This document shows, one piece after another, positions 6,513 to 13,544 of a stretch of 35,485 nt of DNA. The notes beneath the pieces are model-generated. The model was not told the DNA's origin, made no database searches, and saw only the letters and a program-made list of their open reading frames with translations. The first letter of the stretch is position 1; each line of letters begins with the position of its first letter. The stretch is from Gammaproteobacteria bacterium (GTDB lineage: Bacteria; Pseudomonadota; Gammaproteobacteria; Thiomicrospirales; Thiomicrospiraceae), in assembly GCA_014763665.1 (NCBI GenBank), contig JACXUY010000014.1, positions 1 to 35,485 on the forward strand. The letters run 5' to 3'. The position numbers were made by a program, and so were the translations under genes.

Positions 6513-7391
6513 ATGACACAATTAATTCATCAGCTCGCACACTGGCGTGATATTCGGCAGCAGTGGCAAGACTCATCGCAACGGATCGCTTTTGTACCGA
6601 CGATGGGTAATTTGCATGAGGGGCACTTCTCGTTAGTGAAGTTAGCACAGCAACATGCTGATAAAGTCGTAGTAAGCATTTTTGTTAATCCGTTACAGTT
6701 TGGGCCTAATGAAGATTTTGATCGTTATCCACGTACTCTCAATACAGATGTTGAAGCATTGAGTCAGCTGGGTGTCGATGTGGTTTTTGCGCCTGATGTG
6801 GATGAAGTTTACCCTGATATGACTTCTGATATTTCTGGCGGTGAAGGTTTTTTAGTGCTTCCGCCTCCCAAATTGACCAATATTCTTTGTGGTGAATCTC
6901 GTCCCGGACATTTCACCGGAGTGGCAACCATTGTATTAAAGTTATTTAATATGATTCAGCCTCAACTTACTGTTTTTGGTGAAAAAGATTACCAGCAATT
7001 AGCCATTATTAAAGCAATGGTCAGTGCCTTAAATTTGCCAATAAAAGTTATTTCTGCTCCCACTTGTCGCGCCGCTGATGGATTGGCGCTCTCTTCACGC
7101 AATCAATATTTATCGTTAACACAGCGTCAGCAGGCATCGGCCATTTATAAAACATTACAAACGATTGCGTTTGGGCTTCGTCAGGGTCAATCGAGTGATG
7201 TATTGATTGAACAGGCTCGGCATGAGTTGATTTATCAAGGTTTTGATGGTGTTGATTATGTTTCTGTGCGTCACCCTGATTCGTTAGCAGTACAAAACTT
7301 TTTGGGTAATGATGGAGCAGTCATATTGATTGCAGCGCGGTTAGGTACTACAAGACTAATTGATAACTTGGTTGTAATGGCTGAAGCTTAG
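6513..7391 (+). CDS. panC: Pantothenate synthetase (pantoate--beta-alanine ligase)
   Basis: Joins pantoate and beta-alanine using ATP, via a pantoyl-adenylate. The 292-aa protein has the class I nucleotidyl-transferase signature PTMGNLHEGHFSLV (HEGH is the HIGH-like motif), then VSIFVNPLQFGPNEDFDRYPRT, FGEKDYQQL, and LALSSRNQYLS, which corresponds to the KMSKS-like loop. One mild oddity is a short insertion-like stretch SDISGGEGFLVLPPP around residues 108-122, where relatives usually carry a tighter loop. It is coupled to panB. Confidence 0.97.
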   Translation: MTQLIHQLAHWRDIRQQWQDSSQRIAFVPTMGNLHEGHFSLVKLAQQHADKVVVSIFVNPLQFGPNEDFDRYPRTLNTDVEALSQLGVDVVFAPDVDEVYPDMTSDISGGEGFLVLPPPKLTNILCGESRPGHFTGVATIVLKLFNMIQPQLTVFGEKDYQQLAIIKAMVSALNLPIKVISAPTCRAADGLALSSRNQYLSLTQRQQASAIYKTLQTIAFGLRQGQSSDVLIEQARHELIYQGFDGVDYVSVRHPDSLAVQNFLGNDGAVILIAARLGTTRLIDNLVVMAEA

Positions 7392-7477
7392 GATTTTAGA
7401 TGGGGTCCTGTGGTATTAGCATTGCGCTTAGCGTAAAATAAACAAAATTGATAAAAATGTAGAACAAGGATGGCACT

Positions 7478-8404
7478 ATGCAGGCAATGGCAGATCGTGA
7501 TGGCGTTATTTGGTTAGATGGACAGATGGTTCCTTGGCGTGATGCAAAGGTTCATGTGTTAACGCACACGCTCCATTATGGTATGGGTGTTTTTGAAGGG
7601 GTTCGTGCTTATGAAACCCCCGAAGGTACAGCTATTTTTCGTCTGCATGCCCACACCGATCGCTTATTTAATTCAGCCAAAATAATGAACATGGCCATGC
7701 CTTATAGCAAGGAAGAGCTTAACGAAGCACAAAGAGCGGTGGTGCGTGAAAATGGGCTGTCATCTGCTTATTTAAGACCTATGGCGTTTTATGGCGCTGA
7801 AGGGATGGGCTTGCGGGCGGATAACTTAAAAACCCACGTCATGGTTGCTGCTTGGACTTGGGGCGCCTACATGGGCGCAGAAAACCTTGAAAAAGGCATT
7901 AAAGTAGCGACTTCATCTTTTACGCGTCATCACCCTAACATCTCCATGACTAAAGCAAAAGCCAATGGTGCTTATATGAACTCAATGTTGGCCTTGCAAG
8001 AAGCCATTCGACATGGTTGCGATGAGGCCTTGTTATTAGACAAAGAAGGCTATGTGTCGGAAGGTTCGGGTGAAAACTTCTTTATGGTTCGTGACGGAGT
8101 TATTCACACTCCATTGTTAACCTCGGCCTTAGACGGGATTACCCGTAAAACCATTATGCAATTAGCAAAAGAATTGGGTTTCAGTGTTGTTGAGCGTAAC
8201 ATCACACGTGATGAAGTCTATATTGCTGATGAAGCCTTCTTTACAGGCACGGCTGCTGAAGTCACGCCCATTCGTGAATTAGATGGTCGTGCTATTGGTT
8301 CGGGATCTCGTGGCCCAATCACACAAGCCATTCAAGCGCGTTATTTTGCATTAGTGCAGGGTAAGGATAAAGATCATGCTGAATGGCGTACGTTGGTTTC
8401 ATAG
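7478..8404 (+). CDS. ilvE: Branched-chain amino acid aminotransferase
   Basis: A fold-type IV PLP enzyme of 308 aa that makes or degrades Leu, Ile and Val by transamination with glutamate. Visible landmarks: WLDGQMVPWRDAKVHVLTH, THTLHYGMGVFEGVRAYE, SAYLRPMAFYG, the PLP lysine Lys161 in TKAKANGAYMNS, DEALLLDKEGYVSEGSGENFF, and EAFFTGTAAEVTPIRELDGR. These are diagnostic of IlvE rather than D-amino-acid transaminase or aminodeoxychorismate lyase. AAGGATGG precedes ATG 7478. It shares the keto-acid alpha-ketoisovalerate with PanB just upstream, a sensible metabolic neighbour, though an 86-bp gap suggests a separate promoter. A small zinc-finger gene follows after 15 bases. Confidence 0.96.
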   Translation: MQAMADRDGVIWLDGQMVPWRDAKVHVLTHTLHYGMGVFEGVRAYETPEGTAIFRLHAHTDRLFNSAKIMNMAMPYSKEELNEAQRAVVRENGLSSAYLRPMAFYGAEGMGLRADNLKTHVMVAAWTWGAYMGAENLEKGIKVATSSFTRHHPNISMTKAKANGAYMNSMLALQEAIRHGCDEALLLDKEGYVSEGSGENFFMVRDGVIHTPLLTSALDGITRKTIMQLAKELGFSVVERNITRDEVYIADEAFFTGTAAEVTPIRELDGRAIGSGSRGPITQAIQARYFALVQGKDKDHAEWRTLVS

Positions 8405-8419
8405 GCGGGAAGGGTTAGT

Positions 8420-8641
8420 ATGAAAGATTCGACTCAATTAATTACGCCCAATGCAAATAACCATTATCAGGTGACTAGTAAAGACATTCCCTTAACATGC
8501 CCCATGCCTGGTATGTCTTTGTGGAACTCTCATCCTAAGGTTTATTTGCCGATTGAAGAGACGGGACATGCTAAGTGCCCTTATTGCGGTGCCGAATACA
8601 CCATGACCGATTGGTCTGAAAATGGAGTTCAACATCATTAA
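8420..8641 (+). CDS. Small zf-CHCC zinc-finger protein
   Basis: A 73-aa protein of the zf-CHCC type (the domain also found in the mitochondrial complex I subunit NDUFS6). Likely zinc ligands are Cys27 (LTCPMPG), His38 (SHPKVYL), Cys53 and Cys56 (CPYCGAEY). Small proteins of this kind are widespread in proteobacteria and often sit beside ilvE, but their role is not well defined. It starts at ATG 8420 with GGAAGGG upstream, 15 bases after ilvE, so it is probably co-transcribed. There is no signal peptide or membrane segment, so it is cytoplasmic. Confidence 0.85.
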   Translation: MKDSTQLITPNANNHYQVTSKDIPLTCPMPGMSLWNSHPKVYLPIEETGHAKCPYCGAEYTMTDWSENGVQHH

Positions 8642-8672
8642 TTTGACGTCTGCCTCAAGCAAGGAAAACAGC

Positions 8673-9695
8673 ATGCTACATTATCGTGAGAGCTTTGCTG
8701 AGAGTAAACTACTCGCAGAAAAAGTTTTAGAGGAAACCGTTCGTCGTGGGGTGTGTCCGAACCCCATTAACTTTATGGTTTGGTATGAGTATTTGCTCAA
8801 GCGCGATGCCTTTGTCGTAGACAGAATTACAGTCGCTACCGATGACGAGCAAACGGCTATTGAATTATTCAACCATATTGTTAGTCGCATCTGCATGATG
8901 AGTGAAATTGACGGCCTTGTGTTGAAGCTGGTCAATGATATTATCAGTGATATGAATGGGTGGGAAAGCACCCTCGAACGCCATACTCTAATTTTAGAGC
9001 AGGCATTGAGTGACTTGTCGGCTAAAAGTGACGTTAACCTAGCTTCCATGGTGGTCAAAAATGTGGTTGAGTCTATTAAGGACTTAACAGACAGTGCCAA
9101 GGGCATGAGGTCTAAAATGGAAGAAGTGCGTAGCGAAGTTGATAATCTAAAAAAACAACTTGAGGTTAGTCATAAAGAAGCGCACACAGACCCGTTGACG
9201 GGTATTGGCAATCGTCGCGCTATGGACAAATTTGTCGAAGATAATCTTGATGAGAATAGCTCTGATAGTTTTTCGTGCATTATTTTAGATATTGATTTTT
9301 TCAAACGCATTAATGATCAGCATGGTCATATGGTGGGGGATAGTGTATTGCGCTTTATCGCTAAACTCTTACAACAAGCCATTAAAGGACAAGACTTTGT
9401 TGGTCGTTTTGGAGGAGAGGAGTTTATTATGCTGCTTCCTCAAACCAGCGCAAGCAATGCATACGCTTTTGCTGAAAAATTGCGTAAACTGCTTCAAGAT
9501 ACCAACTTAAAGTTACGCAATTCACATGATACATTAAAGTTTACCGCTTCCTTGGGTGTTTCCACTTATCGCAAAGGTGAAAAGGTTACGGATTTTATTA
9601 ATCGTGCCGACAATGCCCTTTACGTTGCCAAGGAAACGGGGCGTAATCGTGTGGTTGATGAAATTGAGGCATCTAACACCAAGTACAGCCAGTGA
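8673..9695 (+). CDS. Diguanylate cyclase (GGDEF domain), cytoplasmic
   Basis: Makes cyclic di-GMP from two GTP. I choose ATG 8673 (AAGGAAA upstream, 340 aa) over an in-frame ATG at 8622 that overlaps the zinc-finger gene. The N-terminal ~165 residues are helical without membrane segments and contain NPINFMVWYEYLLKRD, a pattern seen ahead of many soluble GGDEF domains. A coiled coil (SKMEEVRSEVDNLKKQLEV) leads to DPLTGIGNRRAMD and the active site GGEEF at 247-251. The allosteric inhibitory site RxxD, expected five residues upstream, reads KGQD, so product inhibition may be weakened. No EAL domain is present. The N-terminal input is unknown. Confidence 0.93.
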   Translation: MLHYRESFAESKLLAEKVLEETVRRGVCPNPINFMVWYEYLLKRDAFVVDRITVATDDEQTAIELFNHIVSRICMMSEIDGLVLKLVNDIISDMNGWESTLERHTLILEQALSDLSAKSDVNLASMVVKNVVESIKDLTDSAKGMRSKMEEVRSEVDNLKKQLEVSHKEAHTDPLTGIGNRRAMDKFVEDNLDENSSDSFSCIILDIDFFKRINDQHGHMVGDSVLRFIAKLLQQAIKGQDFVGRFGGEEFIMLLPQTSASNAYAFAEKLRKLLQDTNLKLRNSHDTLKFTASLGVSTYRKGEKVTDFINRADNALYVAKETGRNRVVDEIEASNTKYSQ

Positions 9696-9710
9696 TTTTT
9701 GGCTATTCTT
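9687..9710 (+). terminator. Weak terminator between convergent genes
   Basis: AGCCA (9687-9691) pairs with TGGCT (9700-9704), followed by ATTCTTC. The stem is only five pairs and overlaps the end of the cyclase gene. It is a candidate only. Confidence 0.35.
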
Positions 9711-9715
9711 CTTTG

Positions 9716-11275
9716 CTAGCGTCTAACTTTACGTTGAGAAGAGGAAGGAATGCCCATCGCCTCTCTATATTTAGCGACAGTTCTGCGTGCAACACTGATT
9801 TTCATCACTTCTAGTTTATCGACTAAGTCTTGATCACTAATCGGTTTTTTGGGATCTTCTGCGTCAATGAGCTGTTTAATCCGTGCTTTGATGGCCACGG
9901 CTGATTGGTCCTGTGGACCATATTGACTTACGCTGCTAGAGAAAAAGTATTTGAGCTCATAGGTGCCTCGGGGGGTTTGCATGTATTTTTGTGTGGTGGC
10001 ACGGGAAATGGTGGATTCATGTAGCCCGAGTGCGTCGGCAACATCGCGAAGCACTAAAGGTTTCATGGCAACTTCGCCCTCATCTAAAAACTGAGCTTGT
10101 TCGGCAACAAGGTAAGCACCGACCCTGAGCAAGGTTTCGCCGCGACTTTGAATGCTTTTAATCAGTCCACGCGCCTCTAACAGCTTTTCTTTCATGGCTT
10201 CAGCTTGCTCTTGGCTGCGACTTGATTTATCAAGGTGTTTGAGTAGGTCTACATATTCATTGTTGACGCGAACGCGCGGGTAAGCGTTGGGATTTAATTC
10301 AACTTTCCAGCCTTTTTTGTCTCGTTTGATGATGAGGTCGGGAATAATAACCTCTCGTTCACTGTCGGCAAAGCTCAGACCAGGTTTTGGGTTGAGTGAT
10401 TGAATTAAACGGAGTAATGCATTCCAGCTTGCTTCATCGAGTCCATAAACGCGCTTTAATCGGGTAAAATCACCATATGCAAACCAGTCAAATCGTTCGC
10501 TGAGCATACGTATGGCGGTATCAACCAGATGGGTTTGCGGTAATATACCTTTGAGTTGTATTAATAGACACTCTTGTACAGATCGTGCACCCACTCCAGC
10601 CGGATCGAAATTGTCTTGAATCAAGGTGAGTACCGTCTCGATATCGTTTTCGTCTGGTGTGAAGGATTCATTCTCACTTATGCTGCTAATCACTTGATCT
10701 AAATCACTGCTTAAATAGCCTTGCTCATCAATTAAATCAATGAGGTAATAGGCAATCGCTTGTTGAATGTCCGTTCCCCAAGTGAAGGTATCGACTTGCC
10801 ATTTGAGGTGACTGTATAGGTCTTCATGAGCAGCTGTATAGCTTTCTGCTGGGGTATAGTCATCATTTTCGTGATGAGAGGTAACCGAAAAATCTTCAAA
10901 TTCACTCTGTTGAACAGGTGCTTCATTGCCATCTTTGTCGAACAGGTCATCCCACTGACAATCCAGATTCTCGGTAAGATTATTTCGGTGATCTATTGAG
11001 TGATCGTCAACAACACTCTTAAATTCACTTAACGCAGCCAATTCTGTCTCTGTATCAACATGATCAAAGCTGGCCGACTCGATTGGTTCGTTGAGTGAAG
11101 GCATGCCAGAATCATCCATTTCTAATTCAAGCATGATATTACTGTCTAAGGCCTCGCTGATGGCTTCTTGAAGTTCAATAGCCGAGAGCTGCAAAATCTT
11201 AATTGATTGTTGCAGTTGTGGCGTGAGCTTAAGCTGTTGGCTAAGGTTAAACTGTAATCCTGGCAACATGGCCAT
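9716..11275 (-). CDS. rpoN: RNA polymerase sigma-54 factor
   Basis: Sigma-54 directs polymerase to -24/-12 promoters that need an AAA+ activator. I place the start at the ATG ending at 11275 (MAMLPGLQFNLSQQLKLTPQ) because AAGGAAAG lies seven bases upstream; a 14-residue extension to 11317 has no such site. The 519-aa product shows region I (QLKLTPQLQQSIKILQLSAIEL), a long acidic region II rich in Asp/Glu/Ser, the core-binding region, the HTH (LRDVADALGLHESTISRATTQKYMQTPRG), and the C-terminal RpoN box ARRTVAKYRE. It is complete. It lies outside the usual lptB-rpoN-hpf-ptsN cluster: neighbours are a diguanylate cyclase (convergent) and a small membrane protein (divergent). Confidence 0.97.
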   Translation of the reverse strand: MAMLPGLQFNLSQQLKLTPQLQQSIKILQLSAIELQEAISEALDSNIMLELEMDDSGMPSLNEPIESASFDHVDTETELAALSEFKSVVDDHSIDHRNNLTENLDCQWDDLFDKDGNEAPVQQSEFEDFSVTSHHENDDYTPAESYTAAHEDLYSHLKWQVDTFTWGTDIQQAIAYYLIDLIDEQGYLSSDLDQVISSISENESFTPDENDIETVLTLIQDNFDPAGVGARSVQECLLIQLKGILPQTHLVDTAIRMLSERFDWFAYGDFTRLKRVYGLDEASWNALLRLIQSLNPKPGLSFADSEREVIIPDLIIKRDKKGWKVELNPNAYPRVRVNNEYVDLLKHLDKSSRSQEQAEAMKEKLLEARGLIKSIQSRGETLLRVGAYLVAEQAQFLDEGEVAMKPLVLRDVADALGLHESTISRATTQKYMQTPRGTYELKYFFSSSVSQYGPQDQSAVAIKARIKQLIDAEDPKKPISDQDLVDKLEVMKISVARRTVAKYREAMGIPSSSQRKVRR

Positions 11276-11345
11276 GTGAGACTTTCCTTGTGAAACGAAT
11301 TTTGGCGTATGCAGCAATAATATGCGTTATTGGTTATACGTGCAT

Positions 11346-11351
11346 TATAAT
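11346..11351 (+). promoter_or_regulatory. Possible -10 box upstream of small membrane protein gene
   Basis: A perfect TATAAT lies 42 bases before the chosen start at 11394, in the 118-bp divergent gap with rpoN. No convincing -35 is present, so this is a candidate only. Confidence 0.35.
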
Positions 11352-11393
11352 ACGCTTGTTGCCCTAAGGGTGAAGTTTAACGATGAGGAACTC

Positions 11394-11825
11394 ATGAAAG
11401 TATCAAAAAATGAGATGAAGCAACTAATTGATCGGTTGCCAGAGGACACCAGTTGGGATGAGCTGGTTTTTCAACTTTACCAAGATGGTAAAGTGAATTT
11501 AGGCTTGGCTGAATATGAGCGGGGGAAAAGTTTAACCAAAGAGCAGGTTCAGCAACTCTTTATTCGTGCAGAGTCTGCACATGATTTACCCGCGGACATG
11601 CGTAATACTTTGATTTATCATCCAGGGAATACGACAACCATTGCGATGGTGGCTGGCGTAATTGCCGCCAGTTTTGCTTTTGTTTTTCCTCCAATCGCTT
11701 GGTTGGCTGCTCCAGTTGCATTTATCGGCGGTTTTATGGGGGTGTTGGCGGGTCAGCAACGGGCTTGGGTGGCCATGCTGTTGGCGATGGTTACCTTGAT
11801 GCCGTTTGCACTAGCATCCTTATAA
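11394..11825 (+). CDS. Small membrane protein with antitoxin-like N-terminal domain
   Basis: A 143-aa protein, taking ATG 11394 with GAGGAA just upstream; an in-frame ATG at 11322 would add 24 residues. Residues 1-55 (QLIDRLPEDTSWDELVFQLY, then KVNLGLAEYERGKSLTKEQV) closely follow the pattern of short addiction-module proteins of the LPxDxSWDELxxxLYxxxKxxxGL type. Residues about 82-98, 101-119 and 124-141 form two or three hydrophobic membrane helices. No toxin gene of ParE/RelE or PIN type is adjacent, so it is not an ordinary toxin-antitoxin pair. It is divergent from rpoN and convergent with murB. The function is unknown; the domain likeness is from pattern memory only. Confidence 0.7.
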   Translation: MKVSKNEMKQLIDRLPEDTSWDELVFQLYQDGKVNLGLAEYERGKSLTKEQVQQLFIRAESAHDLPADMRNTLIYHPGNTTTIAMVAGVIAASFAFVFPPIAWLAAPVAFIGGFMGVLAGQQRAWVAMLLAMVTLMPFALASL

Positions 11826-11855
11826 CACTTAGCTAAAATTGAGCTTAAATTGGCT

Positions 11856-12884
11856 TCACCAAACAACCACTTCTTTTTCTAATGAGATAGAGAAGTGGTT
11901 AATGACATCTTCACGTATTGCTTCAGCTACGTTTAAAATATCTTTGCCACTTGCTTTACCGTAGTTAACCAGAATGAGTGCGTGCTTATAGTATGTTCCA
12001 ACATCCTCAACACGCCGTCCTTTCCATTTTGCTTTTTCAATGAGCCACGCAGCTGGGATTTTAATACATCCATTGGTCAGCTTGTGTCCAGGAATGTCTG
12101 GGTATTGTTGCTGTAATTGCTGAAAATGTTTCAAAGTAATGCTTGGGTTTTTAAAAAAACTACCTGCACTACCTAACACCGAAGGGTCGGGAATACGTTC
12201 TTGACGCAATTTAATGATGGCATCGTAAACCATGCGAGGAGTGATGTTTTCTAATTTCAAGTTGGGGTGGTTGACGAACATGGCTTCGTGTAGCGGTTCA
12301 TGTACGAGATTGGGTGTACTTTGTTTCAATAACCTAAATGTTACGCGATGTATGAGGACGCGATTGCTCAGCTCATGTTTGAAAATACTGTCTCGATAAG
12401 CAAAATGACATTCGTTTTTACGAAGTTCAATGCGTTGTCCGTTACGAAGATCAAAGGTTTGAATTCGAGTGATAGTGTCTTGAACTTCTGCACCATATGC
12501 ACCAATGTTTTGCACCGGTGCGGCGCCCACATTACCCGGAATTAAGGCGAGATTTTCAAGACCCCACCAGCCTTGTTCAACGGTGTAGGTTACTAAATCG
12601 TGCCACGACCTGCCAGCACCAACAGAAAGCCATACCGAATGTTGATCCTCTTTAACAATTTTAATTTCATCATAATTACAACTGAGTACCAGTGCGTCAA
12701 GGTCATGCGTGAGCAGTAAATTGCTTCCACCACCCATGATCTTCCAAGGTAAAGAGGCTAGTTTGGGATCTTGTCGTAATGTAGGTATGGCACTGGCATG
12801 TTTGATTTCAACAAAGTAACGCGCTTTACATGAAACACCGAAGGTGTTGCGCTCTTTGAGATCGTAATTGGCATAAAGATACAT
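11856..12884 (-). CDS. murB: UDP-N-acetylenolpyruvoylglucosamine reductase
   Basis: Reduces UDP-GlcNAc-enolpyruvate to UDP-MurNAc with NADPH, the second step of peptidoglycan precursor synthesis, in the cytoplasm. The 342-aa protein is the type I (E. coli-like) form. NTFGVSCKARYFVEI and KIMGGGSNLLLT mark the FAD-binding domain, followed by GLENLALIPGNVGAAPVQNIGAYG. The catalytic Ser is Ser242 in GSAGSFFKNP, and the C-terminal catalytic Glu lies in ISLEKEVVVW. The FAD-binding and substrate domains are complete. It is the last gene of a minus-strand cluster, 22 bases after csiV, and runs convergently into the small membrane protein gene. Confidence 0.97.
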   Translation of the reverse strand: MYLYANYDLKERNTFGVSCKARYFVEIKHASAIPTLRQDPKLASLPWKIMGGGSNLLLTHDLDALVLSCNYDEIKIVKEDQHSVWLSVGAGRSWHDLVTYTVEQGWWGLENLALIPGNVGAAPVQNIGAYGAEVQDTITRIQTFDLRNGQRIELRKNECHFAYRDSIFKHELSNRVLIHRVTFRLLKQSTPNLVHEPLHEAMFVNHPNLKLENITPRMVYDAIIKLRQERIPDPSVLGSAGSFFKNPSITLKHFQQLQQQYPDIPGHKLTNGCIKIPAAWLIEKAKWKGRRVEDVGTYYKHALILVNYGKASGKDILNVAEAIREDVINHFSISLEKEVVVW

Positions 12885-12906
12885 AGTTATTTGATCTCAA
12901 ATGATT

Positions 12907-13533
12907 TTATGGACGAACCATAAGTAATACGCCACACATAGGATGATCGAAGTATTGCAGTTCGTTAAGTTTCACTTTGCGTGCTTCTTGCAATCTAAAA
13001 CGCCATTGTTGATCTATGACTGATAATGGTAATTGTTGTTTAGCAGCAAATGCAGAGGCAACCGAGTCGGGTAGCTGTTTTGTGCATTGTAGTTCTAACA
13101 CGATATGCTCGAACTTTTGTTTGTAGAGTTTTATTTTACCCGCTAAAGGGAGCCCATTGCGACTGATCCCTTCTGGCAAACGCGTGTTTTTGGCAGCCTC
13201 ACGAGATTCGGCTGGTTGAGACCAGGCTAAGTGAGCAAGGATGGCAAATTCACCACTACTGGTCAGTCTGCGTGCTGTTTCTTTGAGTGATAATTGCGAA
13301 TCATTCAGCAATACTCGACCGCCAGCACCAGCACTTAGTGAAAGATCCTTATCACTCAAATCGAGTTTTTCGGGTAGTGCTGGCCAGTGTTCACTTAACC
13401 ATAAAGTGGGGTTTTTAGATTCAAATACAATCATTTCAATGACATAGGCTTGTGCACTTGAAAAGCTGGCGAACACTAGGCTAATGATGATTAGTAAAGC
13501 ATTAATCCGGGAGGCAATCATGGGTAACATCAT
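12907..13533 (-). CDS. csiV: CsiV-family periplasmic protein
   Basis: A 208-aa exported protein. An N-terminal signal peptide (LLIIISLVFASFSSAQA, cut near residue 29) is followed by YVIEMIVFES. The rest matches the CsiV pattern: LTSSGEFAILAHLAWSQP, GKIKLYKQKFEHIVLELQC, and a C-terminal ELQYFDHPMCGVLLMVRP (in relatives ELHYLDHPxxGVL). CsiV of Vibrio cholerae was described as a periplasmic peptidoglycan-binding protein linked to D-amino-acid signalling. The gene beside mfd is the usual place for this family. It starts 11 bases after the mfd stop and runs into murB, so a shared transcript is likely. The biochemical role in this organism is inferred. Confidence 0.82.
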   Translation of the reverse strand: MMLPMIASRINALLIIISLVFASFSSAQAYVIEMIVFESKNPTLWLSEHWPALPEKLDLSDKDLSLSAGAGGRVLLNDSQLSLKETARRLTSSGEFAILAHLAWSQPAESREAAKNTRLPEGISRNGLPLAGKIKLYKQKFEHIVLELQCTKQLPDSVASAFAAKQQLPLSVIDQQWRFRLQEARKVKLNELQYFDHPMCGVLLMVRP

Positions 13534-13544
13534 TCTCTAACTAC

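Noticed and set aside
8681-9106. 141-codon open frame antisense to the diguanylate cyclase
   Set aside because: Fully inside a recognised gene, no recognisable domain, no ribosome site.
11276-11317. 14-residue N-terminal extension of RpoN
   Set aside because: The ATG ending at 11275 has a strong AAGGAAAG site and gives the standard sigma-54 N-terminus.
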